A stretch of DNA of 64,000 nucleotides from Paracoccaceae bacterium (GTDB taxonomy: Bacteria > Pseudomonadota > Alphaproteobacteria > Rhodobacterales > Rhodobacteraceae): contig JAAELR010000260.1 of NCBI GenBank assembly GCA_024226455.1, positions 16,211 through 80,210 of the forward strand, read 5' to 3'. The notes under the pieces were generated by a model that ran no database searches, had not been told where the DNA came from, and saw nothing but the letters and a program-made list of their open reading frames with translations. Below, piece after piece: positions 1 to 10,190 of this stretch. A program made the position numbers and the translations under genes. Positions within the stretch are counted from its first letter, which is position 1. The number at the start of each line of letters is the position of its first letter.

Positions 1-1
1 C

Positions 2-886
2 AGCGGCAAGCGCAGGCGCGGCTGCCTGATGGGGCCGGCGGCGCTGCGCGTGGCCGGGCTGGCCGATGAACTGCGCACGCTCGGGCATGCGGTACGCGAC
101 TTGGGCGATGTGACACCGCCCGCGCCGCGCGCCACCGAAGGCCCCTCTCATGTCTTTGCCCTGGCCGAAACCGTGGCCTGGACCGAAGCGCTGATCCCCG
201 CCGCGCGCGATGCCATGGCTCTGGGGCTGCCGGTCTTCTTGGGCGGTGATCACAGCCTGTCGCTGGGCAGCGTTGCCGGCGTCGCCACCCATGCCGCCCA
301 AGCCGGTCGGCCGCAATTCCTGCTCTGGCTCGATGCGCACAGCGATTTTCACACCCCGCAAAGCACCAACTCGGGCCACCTGCATGGCACACCCGTCGCC
401 TATGTCACCGGCCAGCCCGGGTTCGAAGCCTTTCCGCCCCTGCCTGCGCCCATATCAGAGGAAAACGTCTGCCTGCTGGGTATCCGCTCTGTCGACCGGG
501 CAGAGAGTCAGGCGCTGGCGCAGCGCGACCTGACAGTGCATGACATGCGCCACATCGACGAAACCGGCATCGCCGCGCCGCTGCGTGCCTTTCTCGACCG
601 GGTGGCTAAGGCAGACGGCCTGCTGCACGTGTCGCTCGATGTCGATTTCCTCGATCCCGCCATTGCCCCCGCCGTCGGCACCACCGTGCCCGGCGGCGCC
701 ACCTTCCGCGAGGCGCATCTGGCCATGGAAATGATCCATGACAGTGGGTTGTTGTCTTCGCTGGATATCGTCGAACTGAACCCGTTTCTTGACGAACGCG
801 GTCGCACCGCATCGCTGATGGTCGATCTGGTGGCCAGCGCGATGGGCCGGCGCGTGTTCGACCGTCCGACGCAAAGCTTCGCCTGA
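2..886 (+). CDS. rocF: Arginase, 5' end outside the window
   Basis: Hydrolyses L-arginine to ornithine and urea in the cytosol. The ureohydrolase manganese motifs are all present: GGDHS (72-76 counted from the ATG at 29), LDAHSD (101-106) and a SLDVDFLDP block near residue 205. The frame stays open from that ATG back to base 2 and the upstream residues (GKRRRGC before LMGP) match the usual arginase amino terminus, so the true start lies before the window. It is the first visible gene of an arginine operon. Its TGA overlaps the ATG of the next gene by one base, which suggests translational coupling. Arginase is favoured over agmatinase because of the neighbouring ornithine cyclodeaminase gene. 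Confidence 0.9.
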   Translation, partial: SGKRRRGCLMGPAALRVAGLADELRTLGHAVRDLGDVTPPAPRATEGPSHVFALAETVAWTEALIPAARDAMALGLPVFLGGDHSLSLGSVAGVATHAAQAGRPQFLLWLDAHSDFHTPQSTNSGHLHGTPVAYVTGQPGFEAFPPLPAPISEENVCLLGIRSVDRAESQALAQRDLTVHDMRHIDETGIAAPLRAFLDRVAKADGLLHVSLDVDFLDPAIAPAVGTTVPGGATFREAHLAMEMIHDSGLLSSLDIVELNPFLDERGRTASLMVDLVASAMGRRVFDRPTQSFA

Positions 887-1815
887 TGACGCTGCAAGCC
901 CCCCGCGCCGCGGTGATGATTCGCCCGCATCACTTTCATTCCAACACCGAAACCCGCACCGACAACGCCTTTCAGACCGCCAATGCCATGCCCGCAGATC
1001 AGACAGCCGCCCGTGCCCTGGCTGAGTTCGACGTGGCCGTCGCCGCCCTGCGCGGTGCCGGGGTCACGGTGCATGTCTTTGACGACACCGGTACCGAGAC
1101 GCCGGATTCGGTGTTTCCCAACAACTGGTTTTCCACCCATGCGGGCGGCCATGTCGCCATCTACCCGATGTTCGCACCGACGCGTCGGCGAGAGCGGCGC
1201 TGGGACGTGATCGAAGCGTTGAAATGCGATTACCGGGTGCAGGACGTGATCGACCTTTCCGGGCTGGAACAGGACGGGCTGGCGCTGGAGGGGACAGGCG
1301 CCATGGTGCTGGATCACGTGGCCCATGTCGCCTATGTGGCGCAGTCGAACCGCGCCGACCCGGTGCTGCTGGAACGGTTTTGCACCTATTTCGGCTATGA
1401 GCCCATCGCCTTCGCGGCGCATGACCAGGCCGGTCGCGCGATCTATCACACCAACGTGCTGATGACGGTGGCCAGCGATTTCGCGCTGGTTGGGCTCGAC
1501 CTGATCGCCGACCCGGACCGCCGCACCACCGTCGTGCAGCGGCTGGAAGAGAGCGACCACGAGGTGATCGCGCTGAGCGAGGCACAGATCGCCCGGTTCT
1601 GCGGCAATGCCATCGAACTTAGCGGCGACCGGGGCCGGGTGCTGGCGCTTAGCCAGGTGGCGCTGGAGGCGCTGACGCCGGATCAGATCGCCATTATCGA
1701 ACGCAGCGCGCGTCTGCTACCGCTTGCCATTCCCACCATCGAAACCGCCGGCGGCTCGGTCCGCTGCATGATCGCGGGCGTGCATCTGGCGCGCCGCAAT
1801 GGAGACCCGAGATGA
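886..1815 (+). CDS. ctlX: CtlX-type citrulline utilisation hydrolase (amidinotransferase superfamily)
   Basis: A 309-residue protein of the guanidine-modifying (amidinotransferase/DDAH-like) fold. It opens with the MIRPHHFHSN-like segment typical of CtlX proteins, has an HTNVLM block near the middle that supplies the conserved His, and ends with a GGSVRCM segment whose Cys294 is the expected nucleophile. Family members act on citrulline, arginine or methylated arginines. The sandwich between arginase and ornithine cyclodeaminase supports a role in degrading arginine or citrulline. It starts one base inside the arginase stop codon and overlaps the next gene by four bases, so the three genes form a tight operon. 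Family is confident, exact substrate is inferred. Confidence 0.8.
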   Translation: MTLQAPRAAVMIRPHHFHSNTETRTDNAFQTANAMPADQTAARALAEFDVAVAALRGAGVTVHVFDDTGTETPDSVFPNNWFSTHAGGHVAIYPMFAPTRRRERRWDVIEALKCDYRVQDVIDLSGLEQDGLALEGTGAMVLDHVAHVAYVAQSNRADPVLLERFCTYFGYEPIAFAAHDQAGRAIYHTNVLMTVASDFALVGLDLIADPDRRTTVVQRLEESDHEVIALSEAQIARFCGNAIELSGDRGRVLALSQVALEALTPDQIAIIERSARLLPLAIPTIETAGGSVRCMIAGVHLARRNGDPR

Positions 1816-2870
1816 CTGAACCAAGCCCCCGCGCCTATGTGCCATTTGTCAGCGTCGATGCGATGATGGCGCTGGTTCACCGCATCGGCCTGGCAGAGAT
1901 GCTGACCGGGATCGCCAACTATATCGAGGCGGATTTTCTGCGCTGGGAGGAATTCGACAAGACCCCGCGCGTGGCGGCGCACTCACCCGACGGGGTGATC
2001 GAGCTGATGCCGACCTCTGACGGGCAACTCTATGGGTTCAAATATGTCAACGGCCACCCGAAGAACGTGAAGAACGGAATGCAAACCGTTATGGCTTTTG
2101 GGCTTTTGGCACATGTCGATACCGGCGCGCCGGTGCTGTTTACAGAGATGACCCTGCTGACCGCCCTTCGCACCGCGGCCATGTCGGCGCTGGCGGCAAG
2201 GCATCTGGCGCGGCCCGATGCGCGTGTCATGGCGATGATCGGCAACGGCGCGCAGGCCGAGTTCCAGGCGCTGGCCTTCGGTGCGATCTGCGGCATCGAA
2301 GAGGTTCGGCTTTTCGATATCGACCCGGCGGCGACTGCGAAGGTGGCGCGCAATCTGGCCTGCAGCGAACTGCGCGTGGTGCGCTGCCGCAGCGCCGAGG
2401 ATGCGATCGAAGGCGCCCAGATCATCACCACCTGCACCGCCGACAAGGCCAACGCCACCGTGCTGACCGACAATCTCGTTGGCGCGGGCGTGCATATCAA
2501 CGCCGTGGGCGGCGACTGCCCGGGCAAGACCGAACTGCACCGCGACATTCTGGAGCGCGCCCAGATCTTTGTCGAATACCCGCCCCAGACCCGGATCGAG
2601 GGCGAGATCCAGCAACTGGATCCCGACCACCCGGTGACCGAGCTTTGGCAGGTGATGGCGGGTGAAAGCACCGGTCGGCGCGACGAGCTGGCGATTACCC
2701 TGTTTGACAGCGTCGGCTTCGCAATCGAAGATTTCGCCGCCCTGCGTTACATCAACGATCAAGTGCAAGCATCTGGCACCACTCAGAAACTTGATCTTCT
2801 GGCCGACCCCGACGACCCCCGTGACCTGTTCGGAATGCTGCAGCGAGCCGCGCCTGCACAGGCTGCCTGA
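1812..2870 (+). CDS. ocd: Ornithine cyclodeaminase
   Basis: A 352-residue NAD-dependent enzyme of the ornithine cyclodeaminase/mu-crystallin family that converts ornithine to proline with loss of ammonia. Visible are the long amino-terminal substrate domain with YGFKYVNGHP, a Rossmann segment MIGNGAQAEFQ around residue 143, and the DCPGKTEL motif that carries the catalytic Asp. The length matches bacterial enzymes of this type. The ATG overlaps the previous stop by four bases. As the last gene of the arginase-ctlX-ocd operon it completes a two-step arginine to ornithine to proline route. Confidence 0.9.
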   Translation: MTEPSPRAYVPFVSVDAMMALVHRIGLAEMLTGIANYIEADFLRWEEFDKTPRVAAHSPDGVIELMPTSDGQLYGFKYVNGHPKNVKNGMQTVMAFGLLAHVDTGAPVLFTEMTLLTALRTAAMSALAARHLARPDARVMAMIGNGAQAEFQALAFGAICGIEEVRLFDIDPAATAKVARNLACSELRVVRCRSAEDAIEGAQIITTCTADKANATVLTDNLVGAGVHINAVGGDCPGKTELHRDILERAQIFVEYPPQTRIEGEIQQLDPDHPVTELWQVMAGESTGRRDELAITLFDSVGFAIEDFAALRYINDQVQASGTTQKLDLLADPDDPRDLFGMLQRAAPAQAA

Positions 2871-3071
2871 CCTCTTTTTGGTCCCGACGTCTCTATTCTT
2901 GGCCTCACCGGGAAGCGACGTCAGGACCGACGAACCCGCACGTTATTGCCGCGTGAATTCACCGGTCACATGCCTCCCCTGCCCCATCTTACCGCAACCA
3001 GATTACTTCTCAATGAAAACAATGTGTTACAACTCTCCCCCAGCGACGGCCTGAACCCTGCGATATCGTCA

Positions 3072-3101
3072 TTGCACCCCAGATAGGGCACGGGCTATAC
3101 T
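3072..3101 (+). promoter_or_regulatory. Candidate sigma-70 promoter of gyrA
   Basis: A TTGCAC hexamer and a TATACT hexamer are separated by 18 bases, and the -10 lies 45 bases before the gyrA GTG. The rest of the 276-base gap after ocd shows no gene or strong hairpin. Confidence 0.5.
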
Positions 3102-3146
3102 GCGTCACGACAAGATATAGCGCCCAGAAGCAAAACGGACAGGCAC

Positions 3147-5903
3147 GTGAGCGACACGCCGGAACCCACTGAGAAAACTGACGATTCCACGCCCGAACGC
3201 CCCGCCTACGAGGGCCCGCAGGTGTCGATCTCGGACGAGATGAAATCGTCCTATCTCGACTATGCCATGAGCGTCATCGTCTCTCGTGCCATTCCCGATC
3301 TGCGCGACGGGCTGAAACCGGTGCACCGGCGCATCCTCTATGCAATGCACGAAACCGGCAATTCCCACGACAAGGCTTACCGCAAATCGGCCCGCCCCGT
3401 CGGTGACGTCATGGGCAGATACCACCCCCACGGCGATAGCGCGATCTATGACGCGCTGGTGCGCATGGCGCAGGATTTTTCCATGTCGCTGCCCCTGCTC
3501 GACGGTCAGGGCAACTTTGGCAGCATGGACGGCGATAATCCTGCGGCCATGCGTTACACCGAGGTGCGGATGGACAAGCCCGCCGCCTCGCTGCTGGCCG
3601 ATATCGAAAAGGATACCGTCGATTTTCAGGACAATTACGACGGCAAAGACCTGGAACCCACGGTTCTGCCGGCCCGCTTTCCCAACATGCTGGTCAACGG
3701 CGCCGGCGGCATTGCCGTCGGCATGGCCACCAACATCCCGCCGCATAATCTGGGAGAGGTGATCGACGCCACGCTGGCGCTGATAGAGACCCCCGATCTC
3801 GACAGCATGCAATTGATGGAATACGTGCCCGGCCCCGATTTCCCCACCGGCGGCCAGATCCTGGGCCGCTCGGGCGCGCGCAAGGCGTATCTCGAAGGGC
3901 GCGGCAGCGTCATCATCCGGTCCAAGACCCATGTGGAAGAACTGCGCAAGGACCGTTTTGCCATCATCGTCACCGAGATCCCGTACCAGGTGAACAAGGC
4001 CACGATGATCGAAAAGATCGGTGAACTGGCCAAGGACAAAAAGCTCGAGGGCATATCCCACGTTCAGGACGAATCCGACCGCGTCGGCGTGCGCGTGGTG
4101 ATCGAGCTGAAGCGCGACGCAACGCCAGAGGTGGTGCTGAACCAGCTTTTCCGCTTTACCCCGATGCAGACATCGTTCGGCTGCAACATGCTGGCGCTGA
4201 ACGGCGGCCGGCCCGAGCAGCTGACGCTTCGCGACTTTCTCAGTCATTTCATTGTTTTCCGCGAGGAAGTCGTGGCCCGCCGCACTGCGTTCGAACTGCG
4301 CAAGGCGCGGGAACGTTCCCATGTGCTTTGTGGTCTGGCGGTCGCGGTCAGCAATGTCGACGAGGTGGTCGCCACCATCCGCTCCAGCGCCGACGCCGCC
4401 GAGGCGCGCACCAGGCTGATGGAACGGCGCTGGCCAGCGCATGAGATCGCGGGCTACATTCGCCTGATCGACGACCCGGGCCACACCATCAACGAGGACG
4501 GCACCTATTACCTTTCCGAAATCCAGGCCCGCGCCATTCTTGACCTGCGTCTGCAGCGCCTGACCCAACTGGGCGTTAAGGAGGTTACCGACGAGCTTGA
4601 AGAACTGGCCGGCAAGATCAAGGACTACCTCGATATCCTGCGCTCGCGGGCGCGGATCATGTCGATCATCTCGGACGAACTGCGCGAGGTGCACGAGAAA
4701 TTCGCCGTGCCGCGCCGCACCGAGATCATCGAATGGTCCGGCGACATGGAGGACGAAGACCTTATAGAGCGTGAGGACATGGTCGTCACCGTTACCGCCG
4801 GTGGCTATATCAAGCGCACGGCACTTGTCGAGTTCCGCAGTCAGCGGCGCGGCGGCAAGGGTCTTTCCGGCATGGCGACCAAGGAAGAGGACGTGGTCAC
4901 CACGCTTTTCGTCGCCAATACCCACACTCAGCTATTGTTCTTCACCACCGACGGCATGGCCTACAAGCTGAAGACATGGCGCCTGCCCTCGGGCGGGCGC
5001 ACGGCGAAAGGCCGGCCCATCGTGCAGATATTGCCGATCCCGAAGGGTGTCAGCATCGCCGCGATCATGCCGGTGGACCGTCCCGAAGAGGAATGGGGCG
5101 AATTGCAGATCGTATTCGCCACCTCGAAAGGCACCGTGCGGCGCAACGCGCTGAGCGATTTCACCAACGTGATGCGCAACGGCAAGATTGCGATGAAGTT
5201 CGAGGACGAATTCGAGGACGCGACGCTGGTCAATGCGCGCATCTGTTCGCAGGACGACGACGTGATGCTGATCACCGAGATGGGCCGCGCCATCCGCTTT
5301 CCCTCGACCGAGGTGCGCGTTTTCCAAAGCCGCGCCTCTGTCGGTGTGCGCGGCATCAGGCTGACCAGGGGCGACCGGGTGGTGTCGATGTCGGTGATCC
5401 GGCATTTCCGCGCCGATGCGGATGAACGCGCCGCCTATCTCAAACAGCGCCGTCTTGTCGCCGGGGTGACCAAAGAGCCTGAAACCGACGACGAGGAAGC
5501 CGCGGCCGAAACCGGCCAGCTTTCCACCGATCGCTATGCCCAGATGTCGGCGGCCGAGGACCTGATCGTGACCATCACCTCTGGCGGTCTGGGCAAGCTC
5601 AGTTCCAGTCATGACTACCCGGTGCGCGCTCGCGGTGGCCAGGGCGTGGCCGCAATGGACCGTGCCATGCGCGGCGGCCGCTTGCTGGCCAGCTTCCCCG
5701 TCGAGATGGACGATCAGATCATGCTGGTCACCTCGACCGGCCAATCTATCCGTTGCCCTGTCGACGGCATCTCGTTCCGCTCGCGCGGGGCGGGCGGGGT
5801 CAAGGTGTTCAACACTGCCAGGGGCGAAGAGGTCGTATCGGTTGCCTGGATTGCCGACCAGGGCGAGGAAGACGGAGAATCAGAAACCGGTGGCGGCGAA
5901 TAG
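3147..5903 (+). CDS. gyrA: DNA gyrase subunit A
   Basis: A 918-residue breakage-reunion subunit of gyrase that introduces negative supercoils with GyrB. The catalytic tyrosine is Tyr137 (AAMRYTE) and the GyrA box QRRGGKG is present, which separates it from ParC. In the quinolone-resistance region the residues equivalent to E. coli Ser83 and Asp87 are Ser98 and Asp102, the sensitive-type residues. The carboxy-terminal wrapping domain has an acidic, Glu-rich insertion ([12 protein letters not shown]) and the protein ends in an acidic Gly/Glu tail. It starts with GTG. It appears monocistronic, since the next gene begins about 250 bases later. Confidence 0.97.
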   Translation: MSDTPEPTEKTDDSTPERPAYEGPQVSISDEMKSSYLDYAMSVIVSRAIPDLRDGLKPVHRRILYAMHETGNSHDKAYRKSARPVGDVMGRYHPHGDSAIYDALVRMAQDFSMSLPLLDGQGNFGSMDGDNPAAMRYTEVRMDKPAASLLADIEKDTVDFQDNYDGKDLEPTVLPARFPNMLVNGAGGIAVGMATNIPPHNLGEVIDATLALIETPDLDSMQLMEYVPGPDFPTGGQILGRSGARKAYLEGRGSVIIRSKTHVEELRKDRFAIIVTEIPYQVNKATMIEKIGELAKDKKLEGISHVQDESDRVGVRVVIELKRDATPEVVLNQLFRFTPMQTSFGCNMLALNGGRPEQLTLRDFLSHFIVFREEVVARRTAFELRKARERSHVLCGLAVAVSNVDEVVATIRSSADAAEARTRLMERRWPAHEIAGYIRLIDDPGHTINEDGTYYLSEIQARAILDLRLQRLTQLGVKEVTDELEELAGKIKDYLDILRSRARIMSIISDELREVHEKFAVPRRTEIIEWSGDMEDEDLIEREDMVVTVTAGGYIKRTALVEFRSQRRGGKGLSGMATKEEDVVTTLFVANTHTQLLFFTTDGMAYKLKTWRLPSGGRTAKGRPIVQILPIPKGVSIAAIMPVDRPEEEWGELQIVFATSKGTVRRNALSDFTNVMRNGKIAMKFEDEFEDATLVNARICSQDDDVMLITEMGRAIRFPSTEVRVFQSRASVGVRGIRLTRGDRVVSMSVIRHFRADADERAAYLKQRRLVAGVTKEPETDDEEAAAETGQLSTDRYAQMSAAEDLIVTITSGGLGKLSSSHDYPVRARGGQGVAAMDRAMRGGRLLASFPVEMDDQIMLVTSTGQSIRCPVDGISFRSRGAGGVKVFNTARGEEVVSVAWIADQGEEDGESETGGGE

Positions 5904-6151
5904 CGCCAACGGCGCCTGTACCCTTGCACACGGGCACTAAAACACCTGGTTTCTGGCCAATCGCGGACATCTGTCGCGATTGTTTCCACACCCCGGGCAC
6001 AGGTCCGGACGAAAGGTGCCGTTAGGTACCGTTTTCCCCGGGTTTCACGGCCCGCCCGGTTCTCGCCACAATGTTGCCCCCGTGCCGCCACGCCCCACCT
6101 GTCTTTTCGATGGCACTCAAAATGAGAGCAAGAGGACCTGGGGAGACGACC

Positions 6152-6814
6152 ATGCAAAGCACCTGCGCAACACGCACCAGACGCCCAACCCAGAAGACCG
6201 AAGCAGTGTCGCGGACCGTTCTGTCGGTTGTCCGCATCCTGATCGCCTCTTACTTTCTGGCCATGGCCACCGGGCTGATCTTCGAGCCCGCCAGCCGGAC
6301 CTTCCTCGACGCTGTCCTGCCGGCCGAACAGGCCCAGTTCGCCTCTACCACTTATCTATTCCTCACCGCCTTCTGGATCATGGTGGGCCGGGCTGTGCGC
6401 CCCGCTGCCCTGCTGCTTGCTGTCTACATCTTCTGGTCAGGTTTTCTGCACTACGACATCTCAAGTAATTCTCTGGAACTCTCGGCCTACTGGCGCGACA
6501 TGGCGCTTATGGGCGCCGTGCTGCTGATCGCTGTCACAGAGCCCGGCGGCCGCACCCGGATGAGCGTTCGCAAGAAACAGGTCGCGCCGCGCCGCATCCG
6601 GCAGGACGCCGTCATCAACAGTGCCCGCCCGCCACGCGACGAGGCCCAGAAAGCCCGCGACGCAATCCTGGCCGGGTTCGTGCCCGCCCTGGCCACCGCG
6701 ACCGGTTCCTCCCCGAACGATCTGACAGACGACGAGGACGATCCGGTCGAGAACCTGTTCGCGGATATCTGGGATACCGTGGTGCCCGCAGGTCCGGGCT
6801 GCGTCACGGCCTGA
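6152..6814 (+). CDS. Small membrane protein with four predicted helices, unknown function
   Basis: A protein of 220 residues if started at the ATG at 6152, which follows a GGGGAGA ribosome site; the frame is open further upstream to 6071 but that part looks unstructured. The middle holds about four hydrophobic segments (near residues 24-46, 65-82, 87-106 and 115-132), resembling a compact DoxX-like four-helix bundle, though no diagnostic motif was recognised. After the helices comes a basic stretch (RKKQVAPRR) and an acidic, probably cytoplasmic tail rich in Asp and Glu. It sits between gyrA and trmFO with no obvious operon partner. Existence as a gene is likely; function is unknown. Confidence 0.65.
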   Translation: MQSTCATRTRRPTQKTEAVSRTVLSVVRILIASYFLAMATGLIFEPASRTFLDAVLPAEQAQFASTTYLFLTAFWIMVGRAVRPAALLLAVYIFWSGFLHYDISSNSLELSAYWRDMALMGAVLLIAVTEPGGRTRMSVRKKQVAPRRIRQDAVINSARPPRDEAQKARDAILAGFVPALATATGSSPNDLTDDEDDPVENLFADIWDTVVPAGPGCVTA

Positions 6815-6855
6815 ACCCTTCCCTTCCTGCGCCCGCTGACATAATAGCCGGGCGC

Positions 6856-8208
6856 ATGAGCACCCCTCTTCATATCGTCGGCGGCGGCCTTGCCGGGGCA
6901 GAAGCCGCCTGGCAGGCCGCAAATGCAGGCGTCGACGTCATTTTGCACGAAATGCGCCCCGTCACCGGCACCTTCGTCCACCAGACCGGCAACCTTGCAG
7001 AAATGGTCTGCTCCAACTCGTTCCGCTCCGATGACAGCGAACAGAACGCCGTGGGACTCTTGCATTGGGAGATGCGCCAGGCCAACGGGCTGATCATGGC
7101 AATGGCAGACCGCCACCGCCTGCCCGCCGGCGGCGCGCTGGCCGTCGACCGCGACGCCTTTGCCGGTGCCGTTACCCAACGCCTGCAAAGCCACCCCAAT
7201 ATCCGCATGGTCACCGAAGAACTTACCGCCCTGCCCGAGGCGGGCCACTGGATCATCGCCACCGGTCCGCTGACCTCGGATGCGCTGGGCCAGGCCATCG
7301 CTGCCGAAACCGGCGGCGACGCGCTGGCCTTCTTCGACGCCATCGCCCCCATCGTTCATGCCGACAGCATCGACATGTCGCAAGCCTGGTTTCAAAGCCG
7401 CTATGACAAGGGCGAGACCGAAGCGGAACGCCGTGCCTATCTCAACTGCCCGATGGACCGCGAAACGTATGAGGCGTTCATCGACGCGCTGCTTGCCGCC
7501 GAAAAGGCCGAGCTCCACCATGGCGAGACGGCGAGGTACTTCGACGGCTGCCTGCCCATAGAGGTGATGGCCGAACGCGGCCGCGAGACCCTGCGCCACG
7601 GACCGATGAAGCCGGTGGGGCTGACCAACCCCCATCAACCCCTGATCAAGGCGCATGCCATCGTGCAGCTTCGCCGCGACAACAAGCTGGGCACGCTTTT
7701 CAACATCGTCGGTTTTCAGACCAAGATGAAGCACGGCGCGCAGGGGCAAGTGTTCCGGATGATCCCCGGGTTGCAAAGCGCGCGCTTTGCCCGCCTCGGC
7801 GGCATCCACCGCAACACCTTCCTGAATTCCCCAACGCTGCTTGACGACCAGTTACGCCTGGCTACCCGCCCGCATATCCGTTTCGCCGGCCAGATCACCG
7901 GGGTCGAGGGCTATGTGGAAAGCGCCGCCATGGGGCTGTTGGCTGCGCGTCTGGCCGTGGCCGAGATGCGGGGGCAAGCCACGCCCGCGCCGCCGCCCGA
8001 AACCGCCACCGGCGCCCTGGTCACCCACATCACCGGCGGCGCCGATGCAAAGACATTCCAGCCGATGAACGTCAATTTCGGCCTGTTCCCGCCGGTCGAC
8101 CTGAAAGGCGGGCGCAAGAACCGCCCGGCGCGCTACAAGGCCTATACCGACCGGGCAAAATCAGCCTGGAGCGATTGGCTGGCGCAATCGCCACTGGACG
8201 CCGCCTGA
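6856..8208 (+). CDS. trmFO: Methylenetetrahydrofolate-tRNA-(uracil-5-)-methyltransferase TrmFO
   Basis: A flavoprotein that makes ribothymidine at position 54 of tRNA using methylenetetrahydrofolate. It begins with an FAD-binding segment [13 protein letters not shown] (residues 7-19). The [10 protein letters not shown] motif holds Cys52, one of the two conserved cysteines, and the second lies in [14 protein letters not shown]. The 450-residue length fits the family. The carboxy part with the NVNFGLFPP segment is also typical. It starts 42 bases after the preceding gene and is followed after 22 bases by a methyltransferase gene on the same strand. Confidence 0.95.
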   Translation: MSTPLHIVGGGLAGAEAAWQAANAGVDVILHEMRPVTGTFVHQTGNLAEMVCSNSFRSDDSEQNAVGLLHWEMRQANGLIMAMADRHRLPAGGALAVDRDAFAGAVTQRLQSHPNIRMVTEELTALPEAGHWIIATGPLTSDALGQAIAAETGGDALAFFDAIAPIVHADSIDMSQAWFQSRYDKGETEAERRAYLNCPMDRETYEAFIDALLAAEKAELHHGETARYFDGCLPIEVMAERGRETLRHGPMKPVGLTNPHQPLIKAHAIVQLRRDNKLGTLFNIVGFQTKMKHGAQGQVFRMIPGLQSARFARLGGIHRNTFLNSPTLLDDQLRLATRPHIRFAGQITGVEGYVESAAMGLLAARLAVAEMRGQATPAPPPETATGALVTHITGGADAKTFQPMNVNFGLFPPVDLKGGRKNRPARYKAYTDRAKSAWSDWLAQSPLDAA

Positions 8209-8230
8209 CCGTCCCGGTTACCGTCCGTCC

Positions 8231-8836
8231 ATGACAAAGAAGTTCCTCACCAGCACATACAAGCGCGCCGACCCCGACCAGACGCGGGCTCATTACGACG
8301 ACTGGGCCACCAGCTATGACGCCGAGATCGCAGAAAACGGCTATGCCACCCCGGCCCGCGTCGCAGAGGCGCTGGCCCGCCACGCCCCGGGGCTTTGCGG
8401 GCCGCTGCTGGATTTCGGCTGTGGCACCGGGCTTTCCGGCGTCGCGCTGCGGGCGGCCGGGTTCACCACCATTGACGGTGCCGATCTCTCTGCCGACATG
8501 CTGAAGGGTGCTGCCGAAAAAGGCGCATACCGCAAGCTTTGGCAGATAGAGGCCACCGACCCGGTGCCAGGCGGCTACGACCTGATCACCGCCACCGGCG
8601 TCATCGGCATCGGCGCCGCTCCGTCCAGTACCTTCGACGTCCTGCTCGGCGCGCTAAGCTCCGGCGGGTTGCTGGCCATGTCGCTTAACGATCACACCAG
8701 GACCGATCCCGAATTCGATGGCCGCTGGCGGGCCGCGCTCGACGCGGGCACCGCCCGGCTATTGTTCCAGGAATACGGGGTGCACCTGCCCGGGATAGAT
8801 CTGAAATCTACCGTCTACGTCTTTGAAAAGACGTGA
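8231..8836 (+). CDS. Class I SAM-dependent methyltransferase
   Basis: A 201-residue predicted methyltransferase. The glycine-rich SAM-binding motif I reads LLDFGCGTGLSG, followed by DGADLSADML as motif II and a DLITATGVIG segment. Substrate is not evident; similar small enzymes are annotated as TPR-associated or UbiE-like methyltransferases. Its stop overlaps the GTG of gluQ by four bases, so both are probably translated together. Co-location with trmFO and gluQ makes a role in tRNA or translation-factor methylation conceivable, but that is only inference from context. Confidence 0.75.
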   Translation: MTKKFLTSTYKRADPDQTRAHYDDWATSYDAEIAENGYATPARVAEALARHAPGLCGPLLDFGCGTGLSGVALRAAGFTTIDGADLSADMLKGAAEKGAYRKLWQIEATDPVPGGYDLITATGVIGIGAAPSSTFDVLLGALSSGGLLAMSLNDHTRTDPEFDGRWRAALDAGTARLLFQEYGVHLPGIDLKSTVYVFEKT

Positions 8837-9699
8837 GTTACACCACCCGTTTCGCCCCCAGCCCCACCGGCCCTTTGCATCTCGGCCACGCCTTCTCGGC
8901 GCTGCTTGCGCATGACATGGCCCGCAAAAACAGCGGCCGATTCCTGCTGCGCATCGAAGACATCGACAGCACCCGCTCTCGCCCGGAATGGGAACGCCTC
9001 ATCTTCGATGACCTGGAATGGCTTGGCATCACCTGGGATGACCAACCCTTGCGTCAATCCGAGCGCCTGCCCGCCTATCAGGACAGCCTCGATCACCTGT
9101 GGCATGAAAGAAACCTGCTCTACCCCTGCGACTGCACCCGTAAAGACATCGAAGCCGCGCTTTCTGCCCCCCAGGAAGGGTCAGAGCCCGCCTTTGGGCC
9201 AGACGGTCTGATATACCCAGGCACTTGCCGTGGAAAAACCGTTCGCACTGGCAGGTTTCCCAAACAAAAAGCCATGCGGCTAGATATGCAAGACGCGCTT
9301 TGCGGGATTGAGGGCATCACCTTCACTGAAACCGGCACCCCGGCGGGCGGCAGAACGAAAACCGTTCACCATTGCGCCCGTGAGCTTTTTCAGACGGTCG
9401 GAGACATTGTTTTGTCGCGCAAGGATTTTCTCGGCTCCTACCATCTGTCGGTAGTACTGGACGACGCCGTTCAGGGCATCACTGACGTTGTCCGAGGCGA
9501 AGACCTGTTTGCCGCCACCACGATCCACGCGGTTCTGCAACGGCTCCTGGATCTGCCCACACCCAGCTACCACCATCACCGTCTTGTTCGCGACGAGGCC
9601 GGCAAAAGGCTGGCCAAACGCGACGACGCGCGGGCGATCTCCAGATACCGCGCCGACGGGGCTACGCCTGCGGATATCCGCAGGCTGGTTGGCCTGTAG
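8833..9699 (+). CDS. gluQ: Glutamyl-Q tRNA(Asp) synthetase
   Basis: A 288-residue truncated paralogue of glutamyl-tRNA synthetase that glutamylates queuosine in tRNA(Asp). The class I signatures are present: RFAPSPTGPLHLGH at the amino end (HIGH-type) and KRLAKRD near the carboxy end (KMSKS-type). A zinc site is suggested by YPCDCTR and the downstream YPGTCR. It lacks the anticodon-binding half found in GltX, which with its length makes the GluQ assignment. The start is GTG at 8833, inside a four-base overlap with the methyltransferase gene. Confidence 0.93.
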   Translation: MSYTTRFAPSPTGPLHLGHAFSALLAHDMARKNSGRFLLRIEDIDSTRSRPEWERLIFDDLEWLGITWDDQPLRQSERLPAYQDSLDHLWHERNLLYPCDCTRKDIEAALSAPQEGSEPAFGPDGLIYPGTCRGKTVRTGRFPKQKAMRLDMQDALCGIEGITFTETGTPAGGRTKTVHHCARELFQTVGDIVLSRKDFLGSYHLSVVLDDAVQGITDVVRGEDLFAATTIHAVLQRLLDLPTPSYHHHRLVRDEAGKRLAKRDDARAISRYRADGATPADIRRLVGL

Positions 9700-9718
9700 G
9701 CAGGTCGCAACTATCGCG

Positions 9719-9774
9719 TGTTAGCGTTATCACGTTAAATATCCGATAGTTACCTATATGTCCTCATGGGGACA
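9719..9774. repeat. 56-bp bipartite intergenic element, copy 1
   Basis: It begins TGTTAGCG and ends in a near-palindrome TGTCCTCATGGGGACA whose bases include the hisI stop codon. A second copy lies at 57844-57899 with the same length, the same orientation and 41 of 56 bases identical by hand alignment. Conservation is concentrated in the first 25 bases (20 match) and the last 19 (18 match), around a variable 12-base middle. Both copies sit at the 3' end of a minus-strand gene converging on a plus-strand gene. Nature unknown: a REP-like element, a protein-binding site or an insertion-element relic are possible. Confidence 0.55.
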
Positions 9775-10126
9775 CAGGCGCCAACAGCTCAATTTCCCGC
9801 CCCTCCCGGACCGCCGTATAGAAACAGCTCCGCCTGTTGGTATGACAGGCAGGCCCCGCCTGCCGCACCACCGCCAGCAGGCAATCCCGGTCGCAGTCCA
9901 GTCGCAATTCGACGAGTTCCTGCACATGACCCGAGGTCTCGCCCTTGATCCAGAAATCCTGCCTCGATCGCGACCAATAGGTCACCCTTCCCATCGCCAG
10001 CGTCCGCGCCACGGCCTCGGCATTCATCCAGGCCAGCATCAGCACCTCACCGGTGCCCTCGGCCTGGGCGATGCAGGGCAAAAGCCCGCGATCATCATAG
10101 ACCAGCGTTGCAGGATCAAAGCCCAT
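9764..10126 (-). CDS. hisI: Phosphoribosyl-AMP cyclohydrolase
   Basis: A 120-residue monofunctional HisI that opens the purine ring of phosphoribosyl-AMP in the third step of histidine synthesis. The zinc ligands are visible in CDRDCLLAVVRQAGPACHT (three Cys), and the metal-binding Asp cluster precedes it. The WSRSRQDFWIKGETSG segment is diagnostic. No HisE domain is fused, as is usual in alphaproteobacteria. The gene stands alone and is divergent from the NifU-like gene. Its stop codon lies inside a repeated palindromic element. Confidence 0.95.
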   Translation of the reverse strand: MGFDPATLVYDDRGLLPCIAQAEGTGEVLMLAWMNAEAVARTLAMGRVTYWSRSRQDFWIKGETSGHVQELVELRLDCDRDCLLAVVRQAGPACHTNRRSCFYTAVREGREIELLAPVSP

Positions 10127-10190
10127 CGGTTTACCTTTTCATTGCCCGGGTGCCACCCTATGTAGGAAATTCAGGAAGGTGAGGAAAGCC

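Noticed and set aside
3105..4925. 606-codon open frame on the minus strand inside gyrA
   Set aside because: It is antisense to clearly coding gyrA, His/Gln/Val-rich without family motifs, and typical of high-GC shadow frames.
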